A DNA stretch of 64,000 nucleotides from Thermoplasmata archaeon (GCA_020348445.1 CP070751.1:767216-831215), one strand, 5' to 3'; positions 25,029 through 32,486 are shown, counted from the first letter of the stretch. Notes: a model not told the origin generated them from the letters alone. Numbers and translations are program-made.

Positions 25029-25769
25029 ATGCTCAAGGACAAAGTGATACTTGTAACTGGAGGGAGCAGGGGTATAGGCAGGGCTACGGCCCTGCTTTTG
25101 GCTGAAAATGGGGCAAAAGTAATTGTAAACTACAATAAAAGCGAAAAAGATGCTGAGGAAGTTGTTACTTTAATAAACGAAAAAGAGGGTGAGGCGATAA
25201 AAATAAAGGCTGATGTCTCCAATGAAAATGAAGTCAAAGAGATGTTTTCTCAGATAAGAAACAGATTTGGTAAAATTGATATCTTGATAAACAATGCCGG
25301 GATAGTACAAAACAATCTATTGCTGATGACAAAGACCGAGGAATTCGACAGAATAGTCGATACAAACTGCAAGGGTGTTTTCCTCTGTATGCGTTTCGCT
25401 GCAAAGATGATGATGAAAAAACGATCAGGTAAGATCATAAATATTTCATCAATTGTTGGGAGATACGGAAACAGTGGGCAGGTTGTGTACTCGGGCAGCA
25501 AAGCATTTATAATTGGGCTGACAAAATCTGCAGCTAAGGAACTGGGTATGTATGGTATTACTGTTAACGCTGTTGCCCCAGGTTTAATCGAAACTGATAT
25601 GATCAAAGGTCTAAAGGAAGAGATTATACAGAATCTGTTGAATAATATACATTTGGGTCGGATGGGCACCCCCGAAGATGTGGCAAAAGTGATATTATCC
25701 CTATGCTCAGATTTAGGTGATTATGTCAGTGGTCAGGTAATTGGAGTAGACGGTTGCCAGATAATGTAA
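25029..25769 (+). CDS. FabG-like short-chain dehydrogenase (3-oxoacyl-ACP reductase family)
   Basis: Classical SDR of about 246 aa. Cofactor motif VTGGSRGIGRATALLL near the N-terminus, the structural NNAG in LINNAGIVQN, catalytic Ser in NISSIVGRYG and YSGSK supplying Tyr and Lys (YxxxK). The ending GQVIGVDGCQIM is the usual FabG C-terminus. It would reduce a 3-oxoacyl-ACP, or another ketone or aldehyde, with NADPH. The start is ATG 25029; a GTG three codons earlier overlaps the LuxC-like stop. It is the last tightly coupled gene of the ACP-ligase-LuxE-LuxC-FabG operon. The exact substrate is not known. Confidence 0.93.
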   Translation: MLKDKVILVTGGSRGIGRATALLLAENGAKVIVNYNKSEKDAEEVVTLINEKEGEAIKIKADVSNENEVKEMFSQIRNRFGKIDILINNAGIVQNNLLLMTKTEEFDRIVDTNCKGVFLCMRFAAKMMMKKRSGKIINISSIVGRYGNSGQVVYSGSKAFIIGLTKSAAKELGMYGITVNAVAPGLIETDMIKGLKEEIIQNLLNNIHLGRMGTPEDVAKVILSLCSDLGDYVSGQVIGVDGCQIM

Positions 25770-25853
25770 ATGTTTAACCTGTTGTTTAAAAAATTCATGA
25801 TTTATAGAAGCTGCGTTAAAATATAGATTTATTTCGGAACAAGGAGAAAGAAG

Positions 25854-26459
25854 ATGACAAAGTATTTCGAAGCGCCCGAATGGGATGATTTCTGGGATTC
25901 TTCCAAAAAAAAACAAAGGGGTTTTAAAAGACTAGCTGATATTTTTAGGGATCATTTCGATGAGCAATACATAAGAACCTTAGAAAAAATCTCACCTGAT
26001 CCAATTGGGAAAATTCTTGAGGTGGGTTGCGGAACAGCATATTGTTCACAAAAGTTAAGCAGTGCTGAAGTCGATAGTTATGCAATAGATTATTCAGAAA
26101 AAGCCAAAATATATTGGAGAAACAATTCTGTGCACTATTTTATCGGGGATGGCTTTTTTCTTCCGTTCAAATCGAACAGCTTTGATGTTGTTTGGAATGC
26201 TGGTGTTCTTGAGCATTTTACAAATCCCCAAGAATTGTTAAGGGAAATGATTAGGGTATGTAAACCCGGGGGTATAGTATGTGTTTTTGTACCTTATATT
26301 TTTGATTTTACGGCCCATCTAAAGCTTTATGGAGAAGAGAACATTTATACAGGCAGAAAATTGAAGCATGAGTTAAGAGAACTGCAAAAGGTAAATGTAA
26401 AAGTTCTTTATTCATGTGGTGCCATGATGATATGTGGATGGGGAGAAAAGAGAAAATGA
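25854..26459 (+). CDS. Class I SAM-dependent methyltransferase
   Basis: A 201-aa methyltransferase of the UbiE/type 11 kind. Motif I is ILEVGCGTAYCSQKL, the acidic SAM-ribose residue falls in SYAIDYSEKA, and the post-motif region FDVVWNAGVLEHFTNPQELL and VCKPGGIVCVFVPY follow. It is shorter than many family members and the C-terminus ends abruptly after MMICGWGEKRK. It lies 84 bases after the FabG-like gene with GGAGAAAG as ribosome-binding site and the same A+T-rich codon use, so it may methylate the product of the acyl locus or a sugar. Acceptor unknown. Confidence 0.85.
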   Translation: MTKYFEAPEWDDFWDSSKKKQRGFKRLADIFRDHFDEQYIRTLEKISPDPIGKILEVGCGTAYCSQKLSSAEVDSYAIDYSEKAKIYWRNNSVHYFIGDGFFLPFKSNSFDVVWNAGVLEHFTNPQELLREMIRVCKPGGIVCVFVPYIFDFTAHLKLYGEENIYTGRKLKHELRELQKVNVKVLYSCGAMMICGWGEKRK

Positions 26460-26490
26460 ATCCATGATGCCCGAGAGTGCCTATGCAGCC

Positions 26491-27219
26491 TTATAAATTT
26501 TCGAATCTCAATTTTAACACTGTAAGGCAGTACCTCTTTCCCCATCTAAAAAGATTGTATTCCTCAGGGGCGGTCTTTGTTTCACCTGCTGTTCTGTATT
26601 TATAAACAAAGGGTACTTCCTTGATGCGATAGCCCTTTTTCTTAGCCGCATATAAGAAACCTATACAGTAATTGCCGTAACCTCCCCACTCATCAAGGAT
26701 CTGGATGTCACGAAATATCTCCTTTCGAACGGCTAGAAAACCTCCTGTATAATCCCTTATTTCAGAACCCAAGAAAATCCTCGCAAATAGATTTATCATC
26801 TTGCTAAGAAAAACCCTTGCCTTTGAAGCTTCCATCTTGCCTCCTTCGGTGTGCCTGGACCCCAATGCAATATCCGATTCCCCAAGGGCGGATATCATAT
26901 CAGGTATCTTTTTTGGAGGATGTGAAAAATCTGTATCCATCACCACAATTACATCCCCCTTGGCTGTCTCTATTCCTCTTTTGATTGCAGAAGCCAAACC
27001 TCTTTCGTCAATTCTTCTTACTAGGATTATTCTCTCATCGTCCATTTTCTCGACGATATTCCAAGTGCCATCGGGAGAATTGTCATCCACTACAACGATT
27101 TCAACTTCATCTTGTAGACTTTTTAATACAGCGTGAATTAAACTTTCAATGTTCTCTTTTTCATTATATGTAGGCATTATAACCGATATTTTCATGGATT
27201 CAATCTCCATCAACACCAT
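26491..27219 (-). CDS. GT2 polyprenol-phosphate mannosyltransferase-like enzyme
   Basis: A 242-aa dolichol-phosphate mannose synthase-type enzyme, making a polyprenol-phosphate sugar for extracytoplasmic transferases. GT-A landmarks: KISVIMPTYNEKENIESLI, VVVDDNSPDGTWNI, and the metal-binding VMDTDFSHPPKKIPDM. No membrane helices follow the catalytic domain, as in the soluble DPM1 form. The reported start ATG overlaps the stop of the upstream gene (TAATG); an internal ATG at 27195 (MKISV) preceded by GGAG is an equally good choice. Being coupled to a GT-C-like membrane protein suggests that it supplies that enzyme's lipid-linked sugar donor (inference). Confidence 0.9.
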   Translation of the reverse strand: MVLMEIESMKISVIMPTYNEKENIESLIHAVLKSLQDEVEIVVVDDNSPDGTWNIVEKMDDERIILVRRIDERGLASAIKRGIETAKGDVIVVMDTDFSHPPKKIPDMISALGESDIALGSRHTEGGKMEASKARVFLSKMINLFARIFLGSEIRDYTGGFLAVRKEIFRDIQILDEWGGYGNYCIGFLYAAKKKGYRIKEVPFVYKYRTAGETKTAPEEYNLFRWGKRYCLTVLKLRFENL

Positions 27220-29039
27220 TATCTAGTCTGGTTCAATTCTGTAATTTGATAAATATCACTGAATTCATCATAATATACGGTTCGATAGTTGTACATTGCA
27301 TTAAATCTAGCAATATTCTCATGATGACTTTGCAATCTTGTATCGTGTGTCTGTGCATATTTTGGAGTTCCCACTTTGACATATGAATCCCTAAACCAAA
27401 ACTCCAGGATATAAATAGAAATCCCGTTTTCAAATGAACTGTTTATATAATCTGAAACGTTTGGGTCACGTATTACATCAATGATCTTTATCGTCTCAAT
27501 ATCAGAATAATAGCCGTAAAAGAACTTCATTGGCTCATCTGTTAGCATTATGGAGTTTTTTACATCAATATTTTTTGTTGTATCATGTATATAATCTATC
27601 CTTAGATCTTTATTAACATGGGCATCATAAAAAACAATACCATTGTTTACAAGCAAAATTACTACAATAACCCCCGTCATTGGGATGATATATCTTTTCA
27701 TTTTTTTAGGGATGTTTTGTTTTAGAAACAACAATTTTATTTCTTCTGTGTTTATTAAACTGAGACCTATGCAAATGGACAACCAAACCGGTGTTAAAAG
27801 ATAAACCCATGCATTTCTATCACCACCACCATAGAAAAATCCTTGGAGAAAAAAAGGGACCATCATGATATAAACAGAACGCACTATTTTGTTACCTCTT
27901 GCAGAGATCAATATGAACGCCATGATCAGAAATACTATTGCACCTAAAAATAATGTAGTCCCATAATAAATAGGGTCGCTTGATATGAACATAAGAAGAG
28001 TTGTGAAAACACCACCTGCCATCTCCCGGATTTGAATAATGACCGAAAAATTTTCTGGATCTGAAAGACTGAAATATTCACTATCAGGCCTGTGAACGTA
28101 TGTAAATAAACCTATAAACTCTTCTAAACTCTCTACTTTTAATATATATGCTACACTCCCAAAAACTATCACACAAATTATGATCGTACCTAATAAATAG
28201 AAGATAAATTTTATACTTTTAAGAAATTTTAGACCTTCATATCTCCAGATTATGAACAAGGAAGCGATAAACAAAAGAGCGAAAAAAATATGTGCTGCCA
28301 GGGTTAAGCCCATAAAGATACCGGTTACAAGTCCTTTTTGCCATGGTTTTAAAGCTTCAAACCATTTAATAGACTTCATTTCTCCAACGTACGCAAAGAG
28401 AAATAACAAGTATAAAGTCATCATTAAAAATCCAAGGTGCTTGTCTTCTGCCATTTCACAGTTTTCCCAAAAAGCAAAGGAGAACGCCAGTCCAAGGGAA
28501 CATATTAAAGAATACTTTCTATTCCCAACAAATTTATTGCAGATAAGAAAGAACACTGCTATTGTTAAGGAACCCAATATTGAGTTCAATATTGCAAAGC
28601 TGAGCAAATAATCCTTGCCTATCAGAGGTAACATGGGATATGTGAATACAATGGCCAGAGGTGTTGTTAAGGGATGAGCTGGACGAAAGATGTCACGATT
28701 GCTCACCTCGTTTCCTTCAAAATAATTCTTTAACATTAAACCGTACTCAACTGTATCAGATGTGAAATAGAAATCCCATACAACAAGGTTAATATAGAAT
28801 ATCAATAAAATTAAAAATAATAAAAAGGCCTGAATCCGTATATCCCGCAGCAACTTACCTATTTTTGGATATCTCCTATCTATGGGGGCCATAATCTTAT
28901 TAAAAAATCCATTTTCTTCTGATGCTCCCTTACCTTCGTCTTCAGTGGATGATTCTTCATCTTCTTTCGAGCCCATGTTTTCATTATCTGAATCCTCTTG
29001 GGATTCCAGTTCTGGTGATTCGTTGTTATCAGAACTCAC
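27219..29039 (-). CDS. Polytopic GT-C-like membrane protein
   Basis: A 606-aa membrane protein. Residues 1-50 are highly acidic (SPELESQEDSDNENM), predicted cytoplasmic and disordered. About ten hydrophobic helices follow. After the first helix an external loop contains DFYFTSDTVEYGLML, where the acidic residues match the catalytic-loop position of GT-C transferases (PMT, ArnT, STT3 superfamily). The last 130 residues form a hydrophilic extracytoplasmic domain with YRTVYYDEFSDIYQI. The likely role is transfer of a polyprenol-linked sugar on the outer face, but no specific family was recognised. Downstream it is coupled to the DPM-like gene and upstream lies two bases from argF. Confidence 0.7.
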   Translation of the reverse strand: MSSDNNESPELESQEDSDNENMGSKEDEESSTEDEGKGASEENGFFNKIMAPIDRRYPKIGKLLRDIRIQAFLLFLILLIFYINLVVWDFYFTSDTVEYGLMLKNYFEGNEVSNRDIFRPAHPLTTPLAIVFTYPMLPLIGKDYLLSFAILNSILGSLTIAVFFLICNKFVGNRKYSLICSLGLAFSFAFWENCEMAEDKHLGFLMMTLYLLFLFAYVGEMKSIKWFEALKPWQKGLVTGIFMGLTLAAHIFFALLFIASLFIIWRYEGLKFLKSIKFIFYLLGTIIICVIVFGSVAYILKVESLEEFIGLFTYVHRPDSEYFSLSDPENFSVIIQIREMAGGVFTTLLMFISSDPIYYGTTLFLGAIVFLIMAFILISARGNKIVRSVYIMMVPFFLQGFFYGGGDRNAWVYLLTPVWLSICIGLSLINTEEIKLLFLKQNIPKKMKRYIIPMTGVIVVILLVNNGIVFYDAHVNKDLRIDYIHDTTKNIDVKNSIMLTDEPMKFFYGYYSDIETIKIIDVIRDPNVSDYINSSFENGISIYILEFWFRDSYVKVGTPKYAQTHDTRLQSHHENIARFNAMYNYRTVYYDEFSDIYQITELNQTR

Positions 29040-29041
29040 GT

Positions 29042-29965
29042 CTAGCTTTCCCCCAATAGTCTCAATAATATTGCTTTCTGGGCATGAAGGCGGTTTTCCG
29101 CCTGATCGAACACGACAGAACGATCACCATCCATGATCTCGTCTGTAATCTCCTGCCCCCGATGGGCAGGAAGACAATGCATGATGATGCAATCTGGCTT
29201 TGCTTGCGAAACCAACTGAGAATTGACTTGATAGGGGGCGAAGATATTTAAACGCTTCTTTATCTCATCCTCATCACCCATTGATACCCATACATCCGTG
29301 TATACGATGTCAGCGTTTCTAACCGCTTCAGAGGGATTTGAGGCAATATGGAGATGGGATCCTTTTTCTAATGCTATTTTAGAAGCTTCTTCAAATATGC
29401 TCTGGTTTGGCATGTAACCAGATGGGCAACCCACATTCATGTTCATACCCACCAATGCTGAGCCTAGAAGTAGGGAATTGCATACATTATTACCGTCACC
29501 TACATAGGCGATATTCAATCCTACAAAATCCCCTTTGTGTTCTTTTATTGTGAGGAGATCAGCCAGTATTTGACACGGATGCTCCAAATCATCGAGGCCG
29601 TTTATCACTGGAACTGAGGCGTTTTTTGCGAGCTCTACCATAAATTCATGTTTAAAGGCCCTGTACATTATTATGTCAACATATCTTGAGAGGACTTTCG
29701 CGGTATCGGCGATGGTTTCCCCCCTTCCAATCTGTAAATCCTTTGGGCTCAGATAGAGTGCATGTCCTCCTAGCTGCACCATGCCAACCTCGAAGCTCAC
29801 CCTGGTGCGGGTGCTGGGTTTTTCAAATATCATCCCCAGTGTCTTATTTTTCAATGGTATGTGAGCTTCTCCTTTTTCCATTCGTAACTTTATATCTGAA
29901 GCCATCCTGAGAATCTCATCTATATCACCCTTAACATCCATTACTGAAATCAGGTCTCGTTTCAT
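29042..29965 (-). CDS. argF: Ornithine carbamoyltransferase
   Basis: Converts ornithine and carbamoyl phosphate to citrulline in arginine synthesis. About 307 aa. The carbamoyl-phosphate loop FEKPSTRTRVSFEVGM, ISRYVDIIMYRAF-like and GLDDLEHPCQILADL segments, and the ornithine-side HCLPAHRGQEIT motif are all present, and the SMG-type loop reads VWVSMGDE, which distinguishes ornithine from aspartate transcarbamylases. The ATG at 29965 is preferred; an in-frame GTG at 29977 is possible. It is a housekeeping gene next to surface-glycan genes with no obvious functional link. Confidence 0.95.
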   Translation of the reverse strand: MKRDLISVMDVKGDIDEILRMASDIKLRMEKGEAHIPLKNKTLGMIFEKPSTRTRVSFEVGMVQLGGHALYLSPKDLQIGRGETIADTAKVLSRYVDIIMYRAFKHEFMVELAKNASVPVINGLDDLEHPCQILADLLTIKEHKGDFVGLNIAYVGDGNNVCNSLLLGSALVGMNMNVGCPSGYMPNQSIFEEASKIALEKGSHLHIASNPSEAVRNADIVYTDVWVSMGDEDEIKKRLNIFAPYQVNSQLVSQAKPDCIIMHCLPAHRGQEITDEIMDGDRSVVFDQAENRLHAQKAILLRLLGES

Positions 29966-30063
29966 AGAAAGCACCACAGCCTGAATATCCCTTTATATGT
30001 AAAACTTTTTGTTAGGGCAATTTCCTGATTTCCCTTCATTTTCCCTCTAAATTAATGATTATT

Positions 30064-30147
30064 GGGTGGGCGGAGGGGGTTTTAGGCGGTGAGCCTCATT
30101 ATCTCTAAGTTTTTTAGGGTGGGTGGAGGGGGTTTTGGATGGTGGGC
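30064..30147 (+). repeat. Two G-rich 31-bp direct repeats (possible G-quadruplex)
   Basis: 30064-30094 and 30117-30147 share the frame GGGTGGGyGGAGGGGGTTTT followed by a GG-GGTG-GC tail, with only four or five differences, 53 bases apart. Each has enough G-runs to form a quadruplex on the plus strand. Confidence 0.75.
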
Positions 30148-30185
30148 ATAAAAATTTATAAAAACAAATGGGGCAGGAACCGAGA

Positions 30186-30292
30186 TGTGTCCAAGCTTAA
30201 GATATAATTATATAATAAGTATAACTTGGACACAGAGCCTTTTTGCGTGTTCGAGCTTAAGACAAAATTGACTTACAATTATAACTCGAACA
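30186..30292 (+). repeat. Pair of tandem inverted repeats with compensatory base changes
   Basis: First hairpin: TGTGTCCAAG (30186-30195) against CTTGGACACA (30225-30234). Second: TGTTCGAG (30248-30255) against CTCGAACA (30285-30292). Both have spacers of exactly 29 bases beginning CTTAAGA and ending TATAA, and the units are offset by exactly 60 bases. Where the arms differ, both sides change so that pairing is kept. Confidence 0.85.
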
Positions 30293-30336
30293 TTAAGGTC
30301 CCGGGCCTCGAATTAAATTAAAAATAAATCTAAGAG

Positions 30337-30540
30337 GGCCGGGACCGAGATTTGAACTCGGGTCGAGGGATGTCTGCGACCTTATGCAATAACATAATTT
30401 CAAAGGCTGAGCATCCGAAGGATGCGAGGAAACCTGGCGTTGCGAAGCAACGCAAGTGCCGTTTACGGCACCGGTTTCCGCCGGCGCTTTTTCAAAGGGC
30501 CGCCACAGTCCCATAGGATACCAGGCTACCCCACCCCGGC
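30337..30540 (-). tRNA. tRNA-His (GTG) with a 131-nt intron after position 37
   Basis: Read on the minus strand, the acceptor GCCGGGG (30540-30534) pairs with TCCCGGC (30344-30338), and the discriminator is C at 30337. The D arm is GGGT-AGCCTGGT-ATCC, the anticodon GTG lies at 30506-30504 in CTGTGG, and the T arm is CCGAG-TTCAAAT-CTCGG. A G immediately before position 1 (30541) matches the G-1 needed by tRNA-His, and C73 agrees. The anticodon arm is completed only after removing about 30502-30372, with CTGTG pairing to CGCAG near the 3' splice site as in bulge-helix-bulge introns. CCA is not encoded. Confidence 0.92.
30372..30502 (-). other. Structured tRNA-His intron
   Basis: Predicted 131-nt intron between positions 37 and 38. 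It contains three strong hairpins: 30411-30425 (GCATCC/GGATGC), 30437-30453 (GCGTTGC/GCAACGC) and 30456-30471 (GTGCCG/CGGCAC). The latter two are enclosed by a further stem, 30428-30434 with 30473-30479 (GGAAACC/GGTTTCC). Two of the loops on the minus strand are cTTCGg-like. The exact splice bases are inferred from tRNA folding. Confidence 0.75.
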
Positions 30541-30594
30541 CATGGCGCACAAAATATGCCTATGAAATATTTAAGTCTTGTTCTTAAAATGTCC

Positions 30595-31233
30595 CTATGC
30601 TGCACTTCCTTTTTTCTTGCTTCTTTTAAATACCGACGGTAAATGGACCATATAAGAGCCGTCTTTTTGGACTATGATGGGGCTTTTTTCCAAGAGCTTC
30701 TTCACATCGATTTCAAAAACTCCTTCCTCATCCACTGAGATGACCGCCACTCTTTCCTCCTTTTTTGCCTCCTCTTTTACAGGGGATTTTTTAGGTTTCA
30801 CGGCTTTTTCTGGGGATTTTTTGGCCTCGGCTTTTGTCTTGAACTTGAATTTCTTGGTTTTTCCTTCAGCCGGGAAGAACAGGTCCTCGACGCTCTTTAC
30901 CATATCATCTCCAACCTTAACAGACCCTGAGACCTCTACCTTCTTCTTTTTTACTCCGCTCTCTTCATCATCCAATACAATGAATTGGACCCACTCCTCC
31001 TTTTTCGAGAGCCCTTCCTTGATATCAACGTGAATGTCCTCACTGGTGAGCATCTCCTGGATGAGATGCTTGATATCCTTGTTGGCCTGCTCTTTCAGCT
31101 TGTCTCTTTCCTCGTCTGACATCCGTTTTTCAGTATAGAAGAATCTGGTGCCTTGGCATTCTGGACAACCCCTGAGAATCTCTGGGGAGCCATCTGCAAA
31201 AACCGAGCCGCATTTTAGGCATTGATGTGGCAT
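30595..31233 (-). CDS. oapC: OapC-type zinc-ribbon protein (DUF2072)
   Basis: A 212-aa protein whose N-terminus HQCLKCGSVFADGSPEILRG then CPECQGTRFF is a four-cysteine zinc ribbon. A charged central region (KKSPEKAVKPKKSP) and a C-terminal FEIDVKKLLEKSPIIVQKDG segment that could form a small folded domain follow. This is the architecture of the archaeal OapC family (formerly DUF2072). It is encoded with DUF2073 and an Era-like GTPase in the conserved oapABC group often found near the replication origin regulator orc1/cdc6. The start overlaps the DUF2073 stop (TAATG). Molecular role not established from sequence. Confidence 0.82.
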   Translation of the reverse strand: MPHQCLKCGSVFADGSPEILRGCPECQGTRFFYTEKRMSDEERDKLKEQANKDIKHLIQEMLTSEDIHVDIKEGLSKKEEWVQFIVLDDEESGVKKKKVEVSGSVKVGDDMVKSVEDLFFPAEGKTKKFKFKTKAEAKKSPEKAVKPKKSPVKEEAKKEERVAVISVDEEGVFEIDVKKLLEKSPIIVQKDGSYMVHLPSVFKRSKKKGSAA

Positions 31234-31790
31234 TATTTACCCTCTTTATTTTCTTCTTCTTTTGAAGGTGTTTCATCTGTTTTGGATTCTGGTGATTCAG
31301 CATTTGTGCCTGTGGATTGTTGATCCTTTGGTTGCACCGCAGCTTGTCCTGAATTTGTGTTGCTTACACTTTTTGGTGGTGGCGGAATTTCCCTCTTTTG
31401 ACCTTTGGCCTTTTCTCCTACAATTGTCTCTTTTGTTAGAATCATGGCCTGGATCATATTGCCGTCTTTATGCACAGTTTTGAGAAGGGCAGCAGGCCCT
31501 ATGACACTCATTCTCGGGGGCTGTTTTCTTCGCAGCAGCTTGGAAAGCCAGCTCCCCTTTCTTACATCCTCTTGAGAGTAGCTCTGCATCTCTATTCCAA
31601 TGAACGTGTCCTGGTCGATATTGGACATGGTTGTTTTGATAAGCTCTGCCTCCTCTTCAGCAGTCAATCCCTGTTCCAGGACCAATACATTGCCCTTTTT
31701 GACCTCGTGCAAGATGAACCTTATCTTGTCCCTGCTGCTCAGGTTGGTGAGCCTTTCGATGGATATGAGATTGATATTGATGCCAGCCAT
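31233..31790 (-). CDS. oapB: OapB-type protein (DUF2073)
   Basis: A 185-aa protein of the archaeal DUF2073/OapB family. The folded part is residues 1 to about 130: MAGININLISIERLTNLSSR, VKKGNVLVLEQGLTAEEEAEL and FIGIEMQSYS are characteristic of it. The C-terminal 60 residues are a Pro/Ser/Glu-rich disordered tail. The ATG at 31790 preceded by GGTGAGGTA is chosen over an ORF-extending ATG 57 bases upstream inside the GTPase gene. It is the middle gene of oapA-oapB-oapC with overlapping or near-overlapping junctions, so a joint complex is likely. Confidence 0.82.
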   Translation of the reverse strand: MAGININLISIERLTNLSSRDKIRFILHEVKKGNVLVLEQGLTAEEEAELIKTTMSNIDQDTFIGIEMQSYSQEDVRKGSWLSKLLRRKQPPRMSVIGPAALLKTVHKDGNMIQAMILTKETIVGEKAKGQKREIPPPPKSVSNTNSGQAAVQPKDQQSTGTNAESPESKTDETPSKEEENKEGK

Positions 31791-31794
31791 TACC

Positions 31795-32460
31795 TCACCT
31801 AAAATGTTTAACCATTCTCTTGTACAATTTCTCGATATTGTGGCCATCTAACGCACTTATCGGGATCACCGGATGCTGTGGGAACGCGTTTTTGATGGTT
31901 GCTGGAGATGAGTCCTTGCGGTCTATCTTGTTGGCAGCTATTAAAACAGGCAGCTTTCGTGCCTCCAAATTACCGAGAATCGTGATGTTAATCTGGTTGA
32001 ATGGATCAATTGCTGAATCCATAACAAGGAGGACACCATCCACATCATCCAGCCATTTTATTGCCTCTATTACACCACCTGTGGCCTCCTTTGCCCTTCT
32101 TCTTCCCTCCTCAACTGTCATTCCATATTTTTCTACGAACTCATGAAAATCTATCTTGGTGGCGATACCTGGTGTGTCCACCACATCCAAAGTCAGGGCC
32201 GAGCCGTCGGCCTTGATAACTATATCTGAGCTCACCCTTGCCTTTCTGGTTTCATGAGGAATCTCTGAAACTGCGCCCATGACCTCGCCTGTCCAATCTC
32301 TGACAATGCGGTTGGCCAGCGTGGTCTTGCCCGCATTGGGCGGGCCGTAAATCCCGATTCTGATATGGTTCTTACCAAAGACCTTTTTTAGCCACTTTCC
32401 AAATGATAGCTTCCTGATTCTATCGACAAAACCCACGCCTTTACCTCCAAAGCATCCCAT
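31795..32460 (-). CDS. oapA: Era-like small GTPase (OapA-type)
   Basis: TRAFAC-class GTPase, 221 aa. G1 GIYGPPNAGKTTL at 36-48, G3 VVDTPGIA near 110, G4 AANKIDRKDSS near 180, and a short C-terminal PISALDGHNI resembling G5. The N-terminus is basic with no transmembrane segment. It heads the oapABC group; a TATA-like element on the minus strand at 32487-32497 is about 30 bases before the ATG, so the transcript should have very little leader. Proposed origin-associated function comes from gene context in other archaea, not from this window, where no orc1/cdc6 is seen. Confidence 0.85.
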   Translation of the reverse strand: MGCFGGKGVGFVDRIRKLSFGKWLKKVFGKNHIRIGIYGPPNAGKTTLANRIVRDWTGEVMGAVSEIPHETRKARVSSDIVIKADGSALTLDVVDTPGIATKIDFHEFVEKYGMTVEEGRRRAKEATGGVIEAIKWLDDVDGVLLVMDSAIDPFNQINITILGNLEARKLPVLIAANKIDRKDSSPATIKNAFPQHPVIPISALDGHNIEKLYKRMVKHFR

Positions 32461-32486
32461 TTGAGTTACGCAAGGGAAATAGAGTT

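Larger units (their letters stand above)
29978..30336. other. Noncoding gap with G-rich repeats and two co-varying hairpins
   Basis: No gene was found in these 359 bases. They hold the promoter region of argF on the minus strand, a pair of G-rich direct repeats (30064-30094 and 30117-30147), and two 60-bp-spaced inverted repeats (30186-30234 and 30248-30292), each listed separately. Confidence 0.7.

Noticed and set aside
29978..30336. Transposon or integrated element next to the tRNA
   Set aside because: Repeats and a tRNA gene are present, but there is no integrase or transposase nearby and no second copy of the tRNA 3' end acting as an attachment site.
30293..30550. 85-codon ORF across the tRNA-His region
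   Set aside because: It runs through the tRNA exons and intron; the tRNA fold, discriminator base and G-1 fully explain the sequence.
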